A stretch of 64,000 bases of DNA from Ligilactobacillus pabuli (GTDB lineage Bacteria > Bacillota > Bacilli > Lactobacillales > Lactobacillaceae). Positions 9,091 to 16,963 of the stretch are shown piece by piece (position 1 is the first letter of the stretch; each line of letters opens with the position of its first letter). The notes beneath the pieces are model-generated. The model was not told the origin of the DNA. It saw nothing but the letters and a program-made list of their open reading frames with translations, and ran no database searches. The stretch spans positions 1,689 through 65,688 of the forward strand of contig NZ_BQXH01000006.1 of NCBI RefSeq assembly GCF_022836475.1, read 5' to 3'. A program made the translations under genes and the position numbers.

Positions 9091-9189
9091 GGGCCAGACT
9101 ATTTCTGTTTGGCCCCCCTTTCATTAATCTTGGGGCCAGACTACTTTCGTTTGGTCCCTCTTTCCTTGATCTTGGGGCCAGACTCATAC
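9091..9189. repeat. 42-bp tandem repeats (GGGCCAGACT type)
   Basis: Two full units (9091-9132 and 9133-9174) and a partial third begin with GGGCCAGACT. Within a unit, GGGGCCAGAC can pair with GTTTGGYCCC. Short frames through here are repeat-driven; no gene is supported. Confidence 0.85.
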
Positions 9190-9212
9190 TGAAGTTCTTT
9201 TTTCTGGCTTTG

Positions 9213-9350
9213 ATCCAGTCTCCCATCAACTGGTTAATACTTTGTCATTCTTTTAGCCAGTCTCCCGCTAACTGGTTAATATTCTGCCATTCTTTTAGCC
9301 AGTCTCTCGCTAACTGGTTAATACTCTGCCATTCTTTTAACCAGTCTCAA
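9213..9350. repeat. 42-bp tandem repeats (CCAGTCTC type)
   Basis: Units start at 9213, 9255 and 9297, with a partial fourth at 9339. Each has CCAGT and ACTGG about 10 nt apart, giving a small hairpin, followed by a pyrimidine-rich tail ending in TTCTTTT. The period is identical to that of the neighbouring and the 2074 arrays. Confidence 0.85.
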
Positions 9351-9373
9351 CTAATTACAACTTATCTCAAACC

Positions 9374-9416
9374 AAAAAAAGGTCCCCACCTGCCTTATTC
9401 AAGGAAGATGGGGACC
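9374..9416 (-). terminator. Terminator of the pyruvate oxidase gene
   Basis: On the minus strand GGTCCCCA pairs with TGGGGACC, with an inner CCTT/AAGG helix, followed by seven T. Confidence 0.85.
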
Positions 9417-9461
9417 AACTAACAGTGACTTAGTCGACTATTAGTGTTTATTTCAATTTAA

Positions 9462-11294
9462 TTAGTGAGCAGAAGCGCCACTTGTTACGTCAGCTTCTTC
9501 TTCCTCTTCTGGTTCTTCAGTATCAGCAGAAGCACCACTGACAACATCAGCTTCGCCGCCAGCTTGTTCTAAGAAGTAACCGAAAGGCTTCAAGCTTTGT
9601 GCTTGGTATTTTTCAACGAAAGCATTAACTTGTTCTTCTGATGAAGTTGCTGGGTCTAAGAACATGTGTTGTGTTGTGAAAGGCATTTCGTGAGTTAACT
9701 TAACGTCGATCAAAACAGGAGCACTTGTTTGAGCAGCAGCAGCCATAGCATCTTTGAACTGGTCAACAGTTTCAACAGTGTAAGCTTCACAGCCAAGACC
9801 TTTAGCAGCAGTTGCCCAGTCTGTAGCTTGAATATCAACACCAGATAATGGTTGATGTGAATCATCACGTTGTTCAGCTTCGATAAAGCCAAGTGTTTCG
9901 TTACTGAAGACGATGTTAACAATGTGCAAGTTGTACTTAACTTGTGTCAACAATTCTTCCATTAACATTGCGAAACCACCGTCACCGTTCAAGCTGTATA
10001 CGTCACGATGTGGGAAGGCAACCTTAGCAGCGATTGCAGCTGGCAAGCCATAACCCATTGTTGCGTATTGGCCAGAAGTAGTCCACTTTTGGTCACCATG
10101 CATGTCGATCAAACGTTCAAAGTTGATGTTAACATTACCAACATCAACGGCGAAAACAGCTTTGTCGCTGGCAGTTCTGTCAATGATGTCAAAGATTGGT
10201 TCTGGACGAACAGGAACTTCTTTGCTGTCTTTGAAGCTATCTTGCCATTCACGCCAGTTCTTCTTGTCAGCCAAGGCTGCGTTAAAGAATGGTGTTGCTT
10301 CTAATTCTTCGCCAGCTTCAGCCAAAGCAGCCAAAGCCTTCTTAGCATCTGCCAAGACAGGAACATCAACAGAGTGACGTTTACCGATCTTTTCGTTATC
10401 AATATCAATTTGGATAACTTTAGCTTTTGGATTGAACAAGTGGATACTAAATGGAGAGTCAGTACCAACCCAAACCATCAAATCAGTTGCAAAACCAATT
10501 TCTGCACCTGGCTTTGGAGCAACACGGCCGGATGAACCAAGGTATGCAGGGTATTTTTCATCAAGGATACCTTTAGCTAAAACAGATGAAACTAATGGCA
10601 TCTTGTATTTTTCAGATAAAGCTTTCAATTCAGGAGCAGCATTCTTGGCACCAATACCAAAGTAGATCATTGGGGCTTTAGCAGCCTTGATCAATTTAAC
10701 TGCTTCTTCGATCTTATCAGCTTGTGGTTCTGGATAAAGAGGAGCTTGGTGGTTCTTAGCGTTTGTTTCGAAAGTATCATCGATCATAGCCCAACCGAAG
10801 TCCTTAGGAATTGTAACAACGGAAACACCATTGTGCTTGTAAGCTTGACGAATAGCTTCGTCGATCATACCAGGCAAGCTTTCAGCTGTCATAGCTGTCC
10901 GGTTCCAAACGGCAACGTCGTCAAACATTGGTTGTTCGTTCAAAGCCTGGAAGAAGTCGATGTTCATGTTAGCTGATGGAACTTGGGCAACGATTGCCAA
11001 AAGTGGTGTATGATCATGCTTTGCATCATACAAACCGTTCATCAAATGAACAGCACCAGGGCCGGCTGAACCGAAGCAGACACCAATTTTACCTGTTAGT
11101 TTTGAATCAGCAGCGGCAGCTAAAGCACCAGCTTCTTCGTGACGAACTTGAACAAATTTAATCTTGTTGCTTTGGTTGTACAAAGCGTTCATTGTTGAAT
11201 CAAATGAACCACCCGGATAACCATAAATACGATCAACGCCCCAATCTTCGATAACTTTCAAGACTGCATCTGAACCACTAATTTTATTAGCCAT
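9462..11294 (-). CDS. pox: Pyruvate oxidase with an extra acidic, SGAS-bearing C-terminal tail
   Basis: A ThDP- and FAD-dependent enzyme that turns pyruvate, phosphate and O2 into acetyl phosphate, CO2 and H2O2. The ThDP glutamate is in VRHEEAGALAAAADSK. The Mg/ThDP motif starts GDGGFAMLMEE and ends NIVFSN. The start at 11294 is preferred because AGAGAGAG precedes it; the upstream ATG at 11315 overlaps that ribosome site. The product is 610 aa. The catalytic body ends near LKPFGYFLEQ, where family members normally stop. A tail of about 34 residues then carries D583-VVSGAS and D602-VTSGAS separated by an acidic run. The two motif copies differ at synonymous sites. A cre-like site lies upstream. 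Confidence 0.93.
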   Translation of the reverse strand: MANKISGSDAVLKVIEDWGVDRIYGYPGGSFDSTMNALYNQSNKIKFVQVRHEEAGALAAAADSKLTGKIGVCFGSAGPGAVHLMNGLYDAKHDHTPLLAIVAQVPSANMNIDFFQALNEQPMFDDVAVWNRTAMTAESLPGMIDEAIRQAYKHNGVSVVTIPKDFGWAMIDDTFETNAKNHQAPLYPEPQADKIEEAVKLIKAAKAPMIYFGIGAKNAAPELKALSEKYKMPLVSSVLAKGILDEKYPAYLGSSGRVAPKPGAEIGFATDLMVWVGTDSPFSIHLFNPKAKVIQIDIDNEKIGKRHSVDVPVLADAKKALAALAEAGEELEATPFFNAALADKKNWREWQDSFKDSKEVPVRPEPIFDIIDRTASDKAVFAVDVGNVNINFERLIDMHGDQKWTTSGQYATMGYGLPAAIAAKVAFPHRDVYSLNGDGGFAMLMEELLTQVKYNLHIVNIVFSNETLGFIEAEQRDDSHQPLSGVDIQATDWATAAKGLGCEAYTVETVDQFKDAMAAAAQTSAPVLIDVKLTHEMPFTTQHMFLDPATSSEEQVNAFVEKYQAQSLKPFGYFLEQAGGEADVVSGASADTEEPEEEEEADVTSGASAH

Positions 11295-11404
11295 AATAAA
11301 ATCTCTCTCTTTCATGTTTAAAATTTAACATCGGCTTGTTAAATATCTTGCAATTCGAGCAACATCTTCCTAGGTAAAACGTTTCTCTTTTCGCCAGCCA
11401 CACA

Positions 11405-11418
11405 AGCTAACGTTTTCA
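11405..11418 (-). promoter_or_regulatory. Candidate CcpA (cre) site upstream of pox
   Basis: The minus-strand TGAAAACGTTAGCT agrees with the cre pattern TGWAANCGNTNWCA except at the last position. The place, 110 bp before the start codon, suits catabolite control of pox. The rest of 11295-11654 holds no gene I can support. Confidence 0.5.
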
Positions 11419-11654
11419 TTAACCATAATCATCATAATTTGTTTACGCACAATCAGCAAGGTTGTTTTTATTGTTTGTGAGGTACTCATTTCCTAGGTGC
11501 TCGAAATAAATCACCTATTAAACGGGTAAAAAATTGTGGACAATCATTGCCATATCAACGTTTTATTAGGTTAATGAAATGGTCATTTTCACCCTAAATT
11601 TGCTGTAAAAAAAATTTAAAAAGCGGATAAATCTTTGTTATGTTGTGCACAACA

Positions 11655-12599
11655 TTATTTTGAAAGCAGTTTCGTCCGCATTTGTGCAGGTGACATGTCA
11701 TAGTGAGCTTTAAACTTTTTGTAAAAGAAAGACTTTGAAGTATAACCTACATAGTTGACAACATCGTTGATCGTGTAAGCCGGATTCTTTAGTAATTCTG
11801 TTGCCTGCGCCATCCGTTCATTCTCAACTAATTCCTTATACGAGTAGCCCGTGGTTTTCTTGAGCTCTGTCGATAAATAGCTTGGATTATAGCCAAAAAA
11901 GCTTGCCATTGAGGTCAGGGTAATGTTTTGGAAGTTTCGCTTAATGTATTCCGTGAAGTCCGCAATTTGGTATTTTGATTGCAAATTAATGCTGCTAGGA
12001 TCAACATAGCAGTCGTTTTCTAACAATAACAAGACCAAGACTGCCAAGAGATGTGAGACTTTCTCACAGTATAAGAGGCCTGGCTCCACATACTCGATCA
12101 AAACGCGGTCGATCACATAGCTGGTGTTGTCCACTTTAGGAGCATTAAAGACGACATAGTGCTGGTCACGATAAACCTCAATAATTTGATTGATGATGCT
12201 AGCCACCGCAGACCGTGTGTTATAGACATTTTTTAAAAAATGCTGTAATTCAAACGAGCCGTCCATCTGGATCCGCACCAAAACGTCACCCCATTGTAGT
12301 GGTAAGATGCGATAATTGACTCCAGTATCCAAGAAAACAAAGTTGCCCCCTGCCACTGGAAACTCCTGTCCTTCAATGTTGATTGCCATTTTCCCGCTAA
12401 AAACGAACAATATTTCTGGCATCAACGTTTGATGCTGATGTGTTTTTTGATCATTAGTTTTTTCAATTTTGATGGTCATTCTCGAGCTTTTTTCACTGAC
12501 TTTACTCATCGGTTTCAAGATGAATTCATCCTTACCCGGCAGCTGATCTTGTGTCATTAACTGCTTGAAGACATATTCACCAATTTTAGTCTGATCCAT
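11655..12599 (-). CDS. AraC-family transcriptional regulator
   Basis: 314 aa. The N-terminal half looks like a cupin-type sensing domain (HQHQTLMPEILFVFSGKMAI, then a GGNFVFLDTG turn). The last 100 residues are a double helix-turn-helix of the AraC/XylS type: ITLTSMASFFGYNPSYLSTELKKTTG, then INDVVNYVGYTSKSFFYKKFKAHYD with the usual SPAQMR ending. The gene lies directly upstream of pox on the same strand with a 360-bp gap, so it may control pox, but nothing in the sequence proves that. Ligand unknown. Confidence 0.85.
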   Translation of the reverse strand: MDQTKIGEYVFKQLMTQDQLPGKDEFILKPMSKVSEKSSRMTIKIEKTNDQKTHQHQTLMPEILFVFSGKMAINIEGQEFPVAGGNFVFLDTGVNYRILPLQWGDVLVRIQMDGSFELQHFLKNVYNTRSAVASIINQIIEVYRDQHYVVFNAPKVDNTSYVIDRVLIEYVEPGLLYCEKVSHLLAVLVLLLLENDCYVDPSSINLQSKYQIADFTEYIKRNFQNITLTSMASFFGYNPSYLSTELKKTTGYSYKELVENERMAQATELLKNPAYTINDVVNYVGYTSKSFFYKKFKAHYDMSPAQMRTKLLSK

Positions 12600-12850
12600 T
12601 AAATTCTTGCCTACTTTCTAATTTCAACTTCGTCTGTCAAATAGCCATTTCGTCTTTGTTAGTAATTGAGCAAAAAAATGTCATTAATTCGTCGAGTGCT
12701 CATTTCCTAGAAATAACCTTCTTTATTTTAACACTTCGCGCTTTTCTGGCAAGTTTAATTTCTATTCAAGCTAAAAGCAGTACCTTTTCTAACTAGTTGT
12801 AACTATTATGCATTGTTTATCACAAAGAAAGTTAGGCCTAATCAAACTAA

Positions 12851-13438
12851 TTATTTTACCTTCACCCCTAATATACCAACCAGGATCTGGGCCTGCATGG
12901 GCGAGATAATACAACCCTTAAGTTTGTCAGCACTTAGTAACAAGGTCTCAAAATAACTGCTGGAAAAGTCGACATTTTTCAAAGGTGTTTGCAAGAAATC
13001 ACTTCCGCTTAAGTCACACTTTTCAAAAACCAGCCCACCCACGATTTTCAACTCTTGAAAGTAGGCTTCATGCAGTCCAACTGCCATTAACTGGCAATCA
13101 GTGAGCTTAGAACCAGACACATTAAAGTAATCAGCCTTTGAATCAATAATCTTAACTTTCTTCCAACTATTATCCGCAAAGTTCGTTCCCATTAACTGAC
13201 ATTTATCAAAGATTGTTTGGAAAAAGAAACTCTCGCTAAAGTCATTATTCAAAAATTGACAGCTGACAAACTGGCAATCCAGCCATTCACTGTGGGAAAA
13301 ATCACTTTGTTCAAAGCTACAATTCTTAAAGGTCACACTATCAAATCGTAAAGCTTCTGATGAATATGAAAAGTGACAGTCCACGTATGTTTCCCCTGTC
13401 TGAACTTCATCTAAGCTCAGCGTTTGTTGTTCGATCAT
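12851..13438 (-). CDS. Pentapeptide-repeat protein
   Basis: 195 aa from the ATG at 13438, which has GGAGG 8 nt upstream; the in-frame start at 13453 overlaps the ribosome site. The protein is built of A(D/N)LXX-like pentapeptides, such as FKNCSFEQSDFSHSEWLDCQF and LTDCQLMAVGL, which form a right-handed quadrilateral beta helix. The length and the central break resemble McbG/Qnr-type proteins that mimic DNA and protect DNA gyrase. Function here is unproven. Monocistronic. Confidence 0.75.
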   Translation of the reverse strand: MIEQQTLSLDEVQTGETYVDCHFSYSSEALRFDSVTFKNCSFEQSDFSHSEWLDCQFVSCQFLNNDFSESFFFQTIFDKCQLMGTNFADNSWKKVKIIDSKADYFNVSGSKLTDCQLMAVGLHEAYFQELKIVGGLVFEKCDLSGSDFLQTPLKNVDFSSSYFETLLLSADKLKGCIISPMQAQILVGILGVKVK

Positions 13439-13527
13439 CTTAACAACCTCCATTATTTCTGCGACTTTTCTTTAATCTTACCTGACTGTCAGGGGAAATC
13501 AAAGGCGGAGGACTTGAACTTGCTTCA

Positions 13528-13645
13528 TAGTCGAGCTGCTCAAACTAGAACTCGAGCACCATCCAAACTCAGGATCAATGCCGAAACCGCATCATGCCCG
13601 GAAGCCTGTTAATGCTCGCCTTCTAACCGGGTGACTTCGCTCTGT
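13528..13645 (+). repeat. Dispersed structured repeat, copy B (divergent)
   Basis: Starts TAGTCGAGCT and ends CGCTCTGT. The apical hairpin is of the GATC-AATGCCGAAACCGCAT type, and the outer stem is less regular than in other copies. Confidence 0.75.
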
Positions 13646-13649
13646 GTAC

Positions 13650-13681
13650 AAAAAAGCCGCATTCTTTTAATCAAGAATGCG
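13650..13681 (-). terminator. Terminator of the FMN reductase gene
   Basis: CGCATTCTT/AAGAATGCG stem followed on the minus strand by GGC and a T6 run. Confidence 0.85.
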
Positions 13682-13720
13682 ACTCGTGTGGTATTTAACC
13701 TATTAAAATATCTTGTTTAA

Positions 13721-14269
13721 TTAACCGATGAATTTAGCAGCAAATTCGCTGAATGATTTACCAGCGCCGGCCAAAAATTCTTTTGTGCCTTCGTTAGTGA
13801 TGTTACCATTTTCGTCAGCTAGGTCAGCTGTGTTGCCGATGTATAATTCTGGTTGTTGCATTGTTGGCATGTCCAAGAATACTAATGATTGACGCAATGA
13901 ATGATGTGCCAATACACCAGAGATACCAGAGATAGATTGAGAAGCAACCAATGCTGGCTTGCCTGCCCAAACACTTTGGCCCCATGGACGTGAAGCAACG
14001 TCTAAAGCGTTCTTCAATGCAGCTGGGATGTTACGGTTATGTTCTGGTGTGACAAAGATGAATGCATCTTGGTCCTTAACGTTCTTACGGAATTCTTCGT
14101 AAACTGCAGGAGAATCTGCATCAAGATCTTGGTTGTACAATGGAAGATCTGCAATGTTTAAGAAGTTAACTTCTGAACCTTCTGGCAAACCGGCAGCGAT
14201 AGCTTTAGCAACGCCTTCTGAATAAGAGTTTTTACGAGTTGAGCCTACAATTACACCATATTTTGTCAT
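13721..14269 (-). CDS. NAD(P)H-dependent FMN reductase family protein
   Basis: 182 aa flavodoxin-like protein. The FMN phosphate loop is GSTRKNSYSEGVAKAI, and the isoalloxazine-contacting motif is TPEHNRNIPAALKNALD, both typical of the NADPH-dependent FMN reductase/azoreductase (YLmF-like chromate reductase) family. It would transfer hydride from NAD(P)H to FMN or quinones. Single gene with its own terminator. Several flavoproteins occur in this window, but no operon link is visible. Confidence 0.88.
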   Translation of the reverse strand: MTKYGVIVGSTRKNSYSEGVAKAIAAGLPEGSEVNFLNIADLPLYNQDLDADSPAVYEEFRKNVKDQDAFIFVTPEHNRNIPAALKNALDVASRPWGQSVWAGKPALVASQSISGISGVLAHHSLRQSLVFLDMPTMQQPELYIGNTADLADENGNITNEGTKEFLAGAGKSFSEFAAKFIG

Positions 14270-14479
14270 ATTTATAATCTCCTTTTTCCTTACAAAAAAT
14301 AACTAAATTTGTCGATACATTTATTCTAGCACTTTACTTACAAAAAGCAAGTGTTTTTAAAAAAATAATTCATCTTTTTTGTTTTCCCTAACTTAAACCA
14401 CCGTCAGACCAACAGTGAAACCGATTACAGTTAAAATATACCATTTAACAAACATGGACTGCAAGAAATTTCCCTCAAC

Positions 14480-14508
14480 AAAAAAAGGCCAGCAAAATCC
14501 GCTGGTCT
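14480..14508 (-). terminator. Terminator of the 95-aa protein gene
   Basis: GGCCAGC/GCTGGTCT stem followed on the minus strand by seven T, just after the stop at 14529. Confidence 0.8.
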
Positions 14509-14528
14509 CACCTCTTTTAGCCGTATCC

Positions 14529-14816
14529 TTATTCGTCGATCTCGCCTAAAATTTGCATTTCAATTTCTTTTTGGATTTTCTTGGCTTGAATGGGATCACT
14601 ATGCTCATACAGCAAAATTGCTTGTTTTAAATTAGCCATCTCCTGCTGGTCAAATGAAAAATCTAAGTCAAATTCTTCCCAGCTGTTTGCGATTCCTTCG
14701 TTAAAACGTTGGATCACAGAATTTTCATCGTTAACATACAGATCATAATCGGGAAATTCCGCTAACAAGCGGTACCCTGTCAAATCATCTTCGTACTCAG
14801 GATCCATAATGGTCAC
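14529..14816 (-). CDS. Small acidic protein, unknown function
   Basis: 95 aa, strongly acidic (YEDDLTGYRLLAEFPDYDLY, ENSVIQRFNEG) with a C-terminal helical stretch. No membrane segment or known motif is recognised. The GTG at 14816 lies 4 nt from AGGAGG; the internal ATG at 14807 has a spacing of 13 nt and is the alternative. Followed by its own terminator. Confidence 0.6.
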   Translation of the reverse strand: MTIMDPEYEDDLTGYRLLAEFPDYDLYVNDENSVIQRFNEGIANSWEEFDLDFSFDQQEMANLKQAILLYEHSDPIQAKKIQKEIEMQILGEIDE

Positions 14817-14984
14817 TTTACCTCCTGTGTTGACGTTTGTTTTATTTCGAGTTTTACTTTATCTCTTAGTTTAACAGATTCACCGGGATTTTGCTGAAAT
14901 TTCTGGTTTGCATACATAAGTCTGCCTGACTTATGTGCATTTCCAACTAATGCAACAGAATGGAGCACTTTGAACTGCTTTCTT

Positions 14985-15102
14985 AGTCGAGCTCCGTAAC
15001 TCAGAAGATTCCGCTTAACAAGCAAGAACCTTCAATGCCAAGTGCGCATTAAAGATTCTTACTCCTTAATGCTCGTTTTCTAACCGAGTTACTCCACTCT
15101 GT
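14985..15102 (+). repeat. Dispersed structured repeat, copy C
   Basis: Outer helix GTAACTC/GAGTTAC, second helix AGAA/TTCT, apical hairpin AATGC/GCATT. Head-to-tail with copy D. Confidence 0.85.
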
Positions 15103-15107
15103 TATTT

Positions 15108-15226
15108 TAGTCGAGCTCCGTGAAACAGCAAGTTCCGCCTATCTAAACCCGGGAACCAATGCCTAAACCGCATTAGTCCTCGGGGTCCGATCATGCTCAC
15201 TTTCTAACCGTTTCACTCCGCTCTGT
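15108..15226 (+). repeat. Dispersed structured repeat, copy D
   Basis: Outer helix GTGAAAC/GTTTCAC, apical hairpin AATGC/GCATT. Its right end lies inside the ClC gene and supplies the final codons and the stop. Confidence 0.85.
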
Positions 15227-16775
15227 TATTAATTGGCTGGTTTAATTTCTTCAGCTGTTCCCGGACATGTGCACTAAAATTACTATCTACCAACACAATC
15301 AAGGTATCGCCTGGTCTAATCAACGTCTCACCATTTGGAATCGCCGTTTTCTCACCCCGTCGGACACCAATTAGTAGAGTGTTTTCTGGCCAGTTAATAT
15401 CTCGGACTTGTTGACCAACAAAACGACTATCATCAAAAACTGGCAATTCAACTTGGTCGTTTTTACCACTGATCACATGTAATTTCTGATCGACCGTCAT
15501 TCGGCCTAGCAATGACTCATAAATTGGTGCTCCACCTAATAAGTCCACCACGATATAAGCTACCAATGAGGTCAAAGCCAGTGGTACCAGATGTTGTAAC
15601 GAACCAACCATTTCGGTCACCAGCAAAATTGCGGTAAATGGTGCTTTCCCAATGCCAGCAAAATAGCCAGCCATCGCCATCACCAATAAGTCAACTAGGT
15701 ATTGTTCCGGCAAAAGGTTTAGTTTAACCATGACTGCTCCGTATAGCATGCCAATTACCGCACCCAATGTCAAAATCGGCAAAAAGATGCCCCCTGGTAA
15801 ACCAGAGCCATAAGAGACCATCGAAAACACAAAACGCACCACTAATAAGAGCGCCAAAGCCCCAATCAACGGCTGAACCTGTGCCATGTTGATGATGATT
15901 CCATTGCCGCCACCCAAAACGTCCGTAAAGAAATAACCGACAATTGGTAGTAACAGTAACGGAAAGACTCCATGAAAAGCACGAGGAATCCGTCCCAAAA
16001 TTTTCTGGTACCAGACAGAGCTTTTCAGCAACACTCGCTGGTAAAAGTAACCAAGTAAGCCCAAGACTACGCCTAATAGCAGCAGATGCCAGTAATAACG
16101 CAAGGGTAAGCCTGGCACTGGTCCCACGTGCAAAACTGTTTCTAAACCGAAAACATTCATCGAAACCACATCGGCCGTGATCGACGCTGATAAGGCACCC
16201 ATCCACACTAACGGCGAAAAGTTATGGTAAACTTCTTCCAAAATAAATAGCGTGCCAGCGATGGGCGCATTAAAAGCAGCCGATAACCCGGCAGCGGCAC
16301 CACTAGCGATCAAAACTCGTCCGCCTCGTTCTGATTCATTGGTTAGTTCGGCGACTCCTTGACCGACAGCTCCACCTAACTGGATCGATGGACCTTCCCG
16401 TCCCAGAAACAAGCCGGAACCGATCGCCAAAATTCCCGTGACAAACTTGCGCCATAAAATTGACCACCACTTAAACTTAAACTGCCCTGCCAACTGACCC
16501 TCAATTTCTGGGATCCCTGAGCCTGAAATATGGGGCTGTTGTGTGACTAATTTGCCAATAACCACCCCTATGACCAGTAATATTGCCAAAACTCCCACGA
16601 GATACCATGGCTGTGAGTGGGCACTACGATAGACTTGTTGCCACAATCCTAAAGATTTTTCAATCGACCAGCGAAAGGTCCCCACAACGACTCCTGCGAT
16701 TGCTCCAATCAAAACTCCTTTTAATATGTATATCAGATGAGCTGAATTGATCAGCTTCTTATTCTTGCTTTCCAT
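15213..16775 (-). CDS. ClC-family chloride transporter with C-terminal TrkA-C domain
   Basis: 520 aa from the ATG at 16775 (GGAGG 5 nt upstream); the earlier in-frame ATG at 16796 precedes that site. The chloride-binding loops are SGSGIPEIEG, GREGPSIQLGGAVGQG (with the gating glutamate) and GSGLPGGIFLPILTLGA, so it is probably an H+/Cl- antiporter. The last 80 residues form a TrkA-C (RCK-C) regulatory domain (VRDINWPENTLLIGVRRGE, RPGDTLIVLVD). The final residues NNRAE and the TGA come from the edge of repeat copy D, so the native C-terminus may have been altered by that element. Confidence 0.9.
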   Translation of the reverse strand: MESKNKKLINSAHLIYILKGVLIGAIAGVVVGTFRWSIEKSLGLWQQVYRSAHSQPWYLVGVLAILLVIGVVIGKLVTQQPHISGSGIPEIEGQLAGQFKFKWWSILWRKFVTGILAIGSGLFLGREGPSIQLGGAVGQGVAELTNESERGGRVLIASGAAAGLSAAFNAPIAGTLFILEEVYHNFSPLVWMGALSASITADVVSMNVFGLETVLHVGPVPGLPLRYYWHLLLLGVVLGLLGYFYQRVLLKSSVWYQKILGRIPRAFHGVFPLLLLPIVGYFFTDVLGGGNGIIINMAQVQPLIGALALLLVVRFVFSMVSYGSGLPGGIFLPILTLGAVIGMLYGAVMVKLNLLPEQYLVDLLVMAMAGYFAGIGKAPFTAILLVTEMVGSLQHLVPLALTSLVAYIVVDLLGGAPIYESLLGRMTVDQKLHVISGKNDQVELPVFDDSRFVGQQVRDINWPENTLLIGVRRGEKTAIPNGETLIRPGDTLIVLVDSNFSAHVREQLKKLNQPINNRAE

Positions 16776-16963
16776 TGTAACCTCCATTAACTTCATATTA
16801 TCCTGAAACTAATCTTCTTTCTATTATAGCGCATTCTCAGCCGAACTTTGACCGTCAGTTATGAAAGCTTAAATCACGGGCTTGCATGTGCTATAATGAA
16901 AAACGTTGAAAATAGCGGTTAATTTCAGAAATTACTTAATAATCTATGATGGAGGAGAAATAT

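Noticed and set aside
8953-9422. Short frames across the 9091-9350 tandem arrays
   Set aside because: Both strands are open for the same reason: 42-bp units free of stops. No start signals or conserved protein features.
14813-15025. 70-codon frame ending in a GTGA overlap with the 95-aa gene
   Set aside because: Its first half lies in repeat copy C, it lacks a ribosome site, and its composition is basic and unstructured. The overlap alone does not make it a gene.
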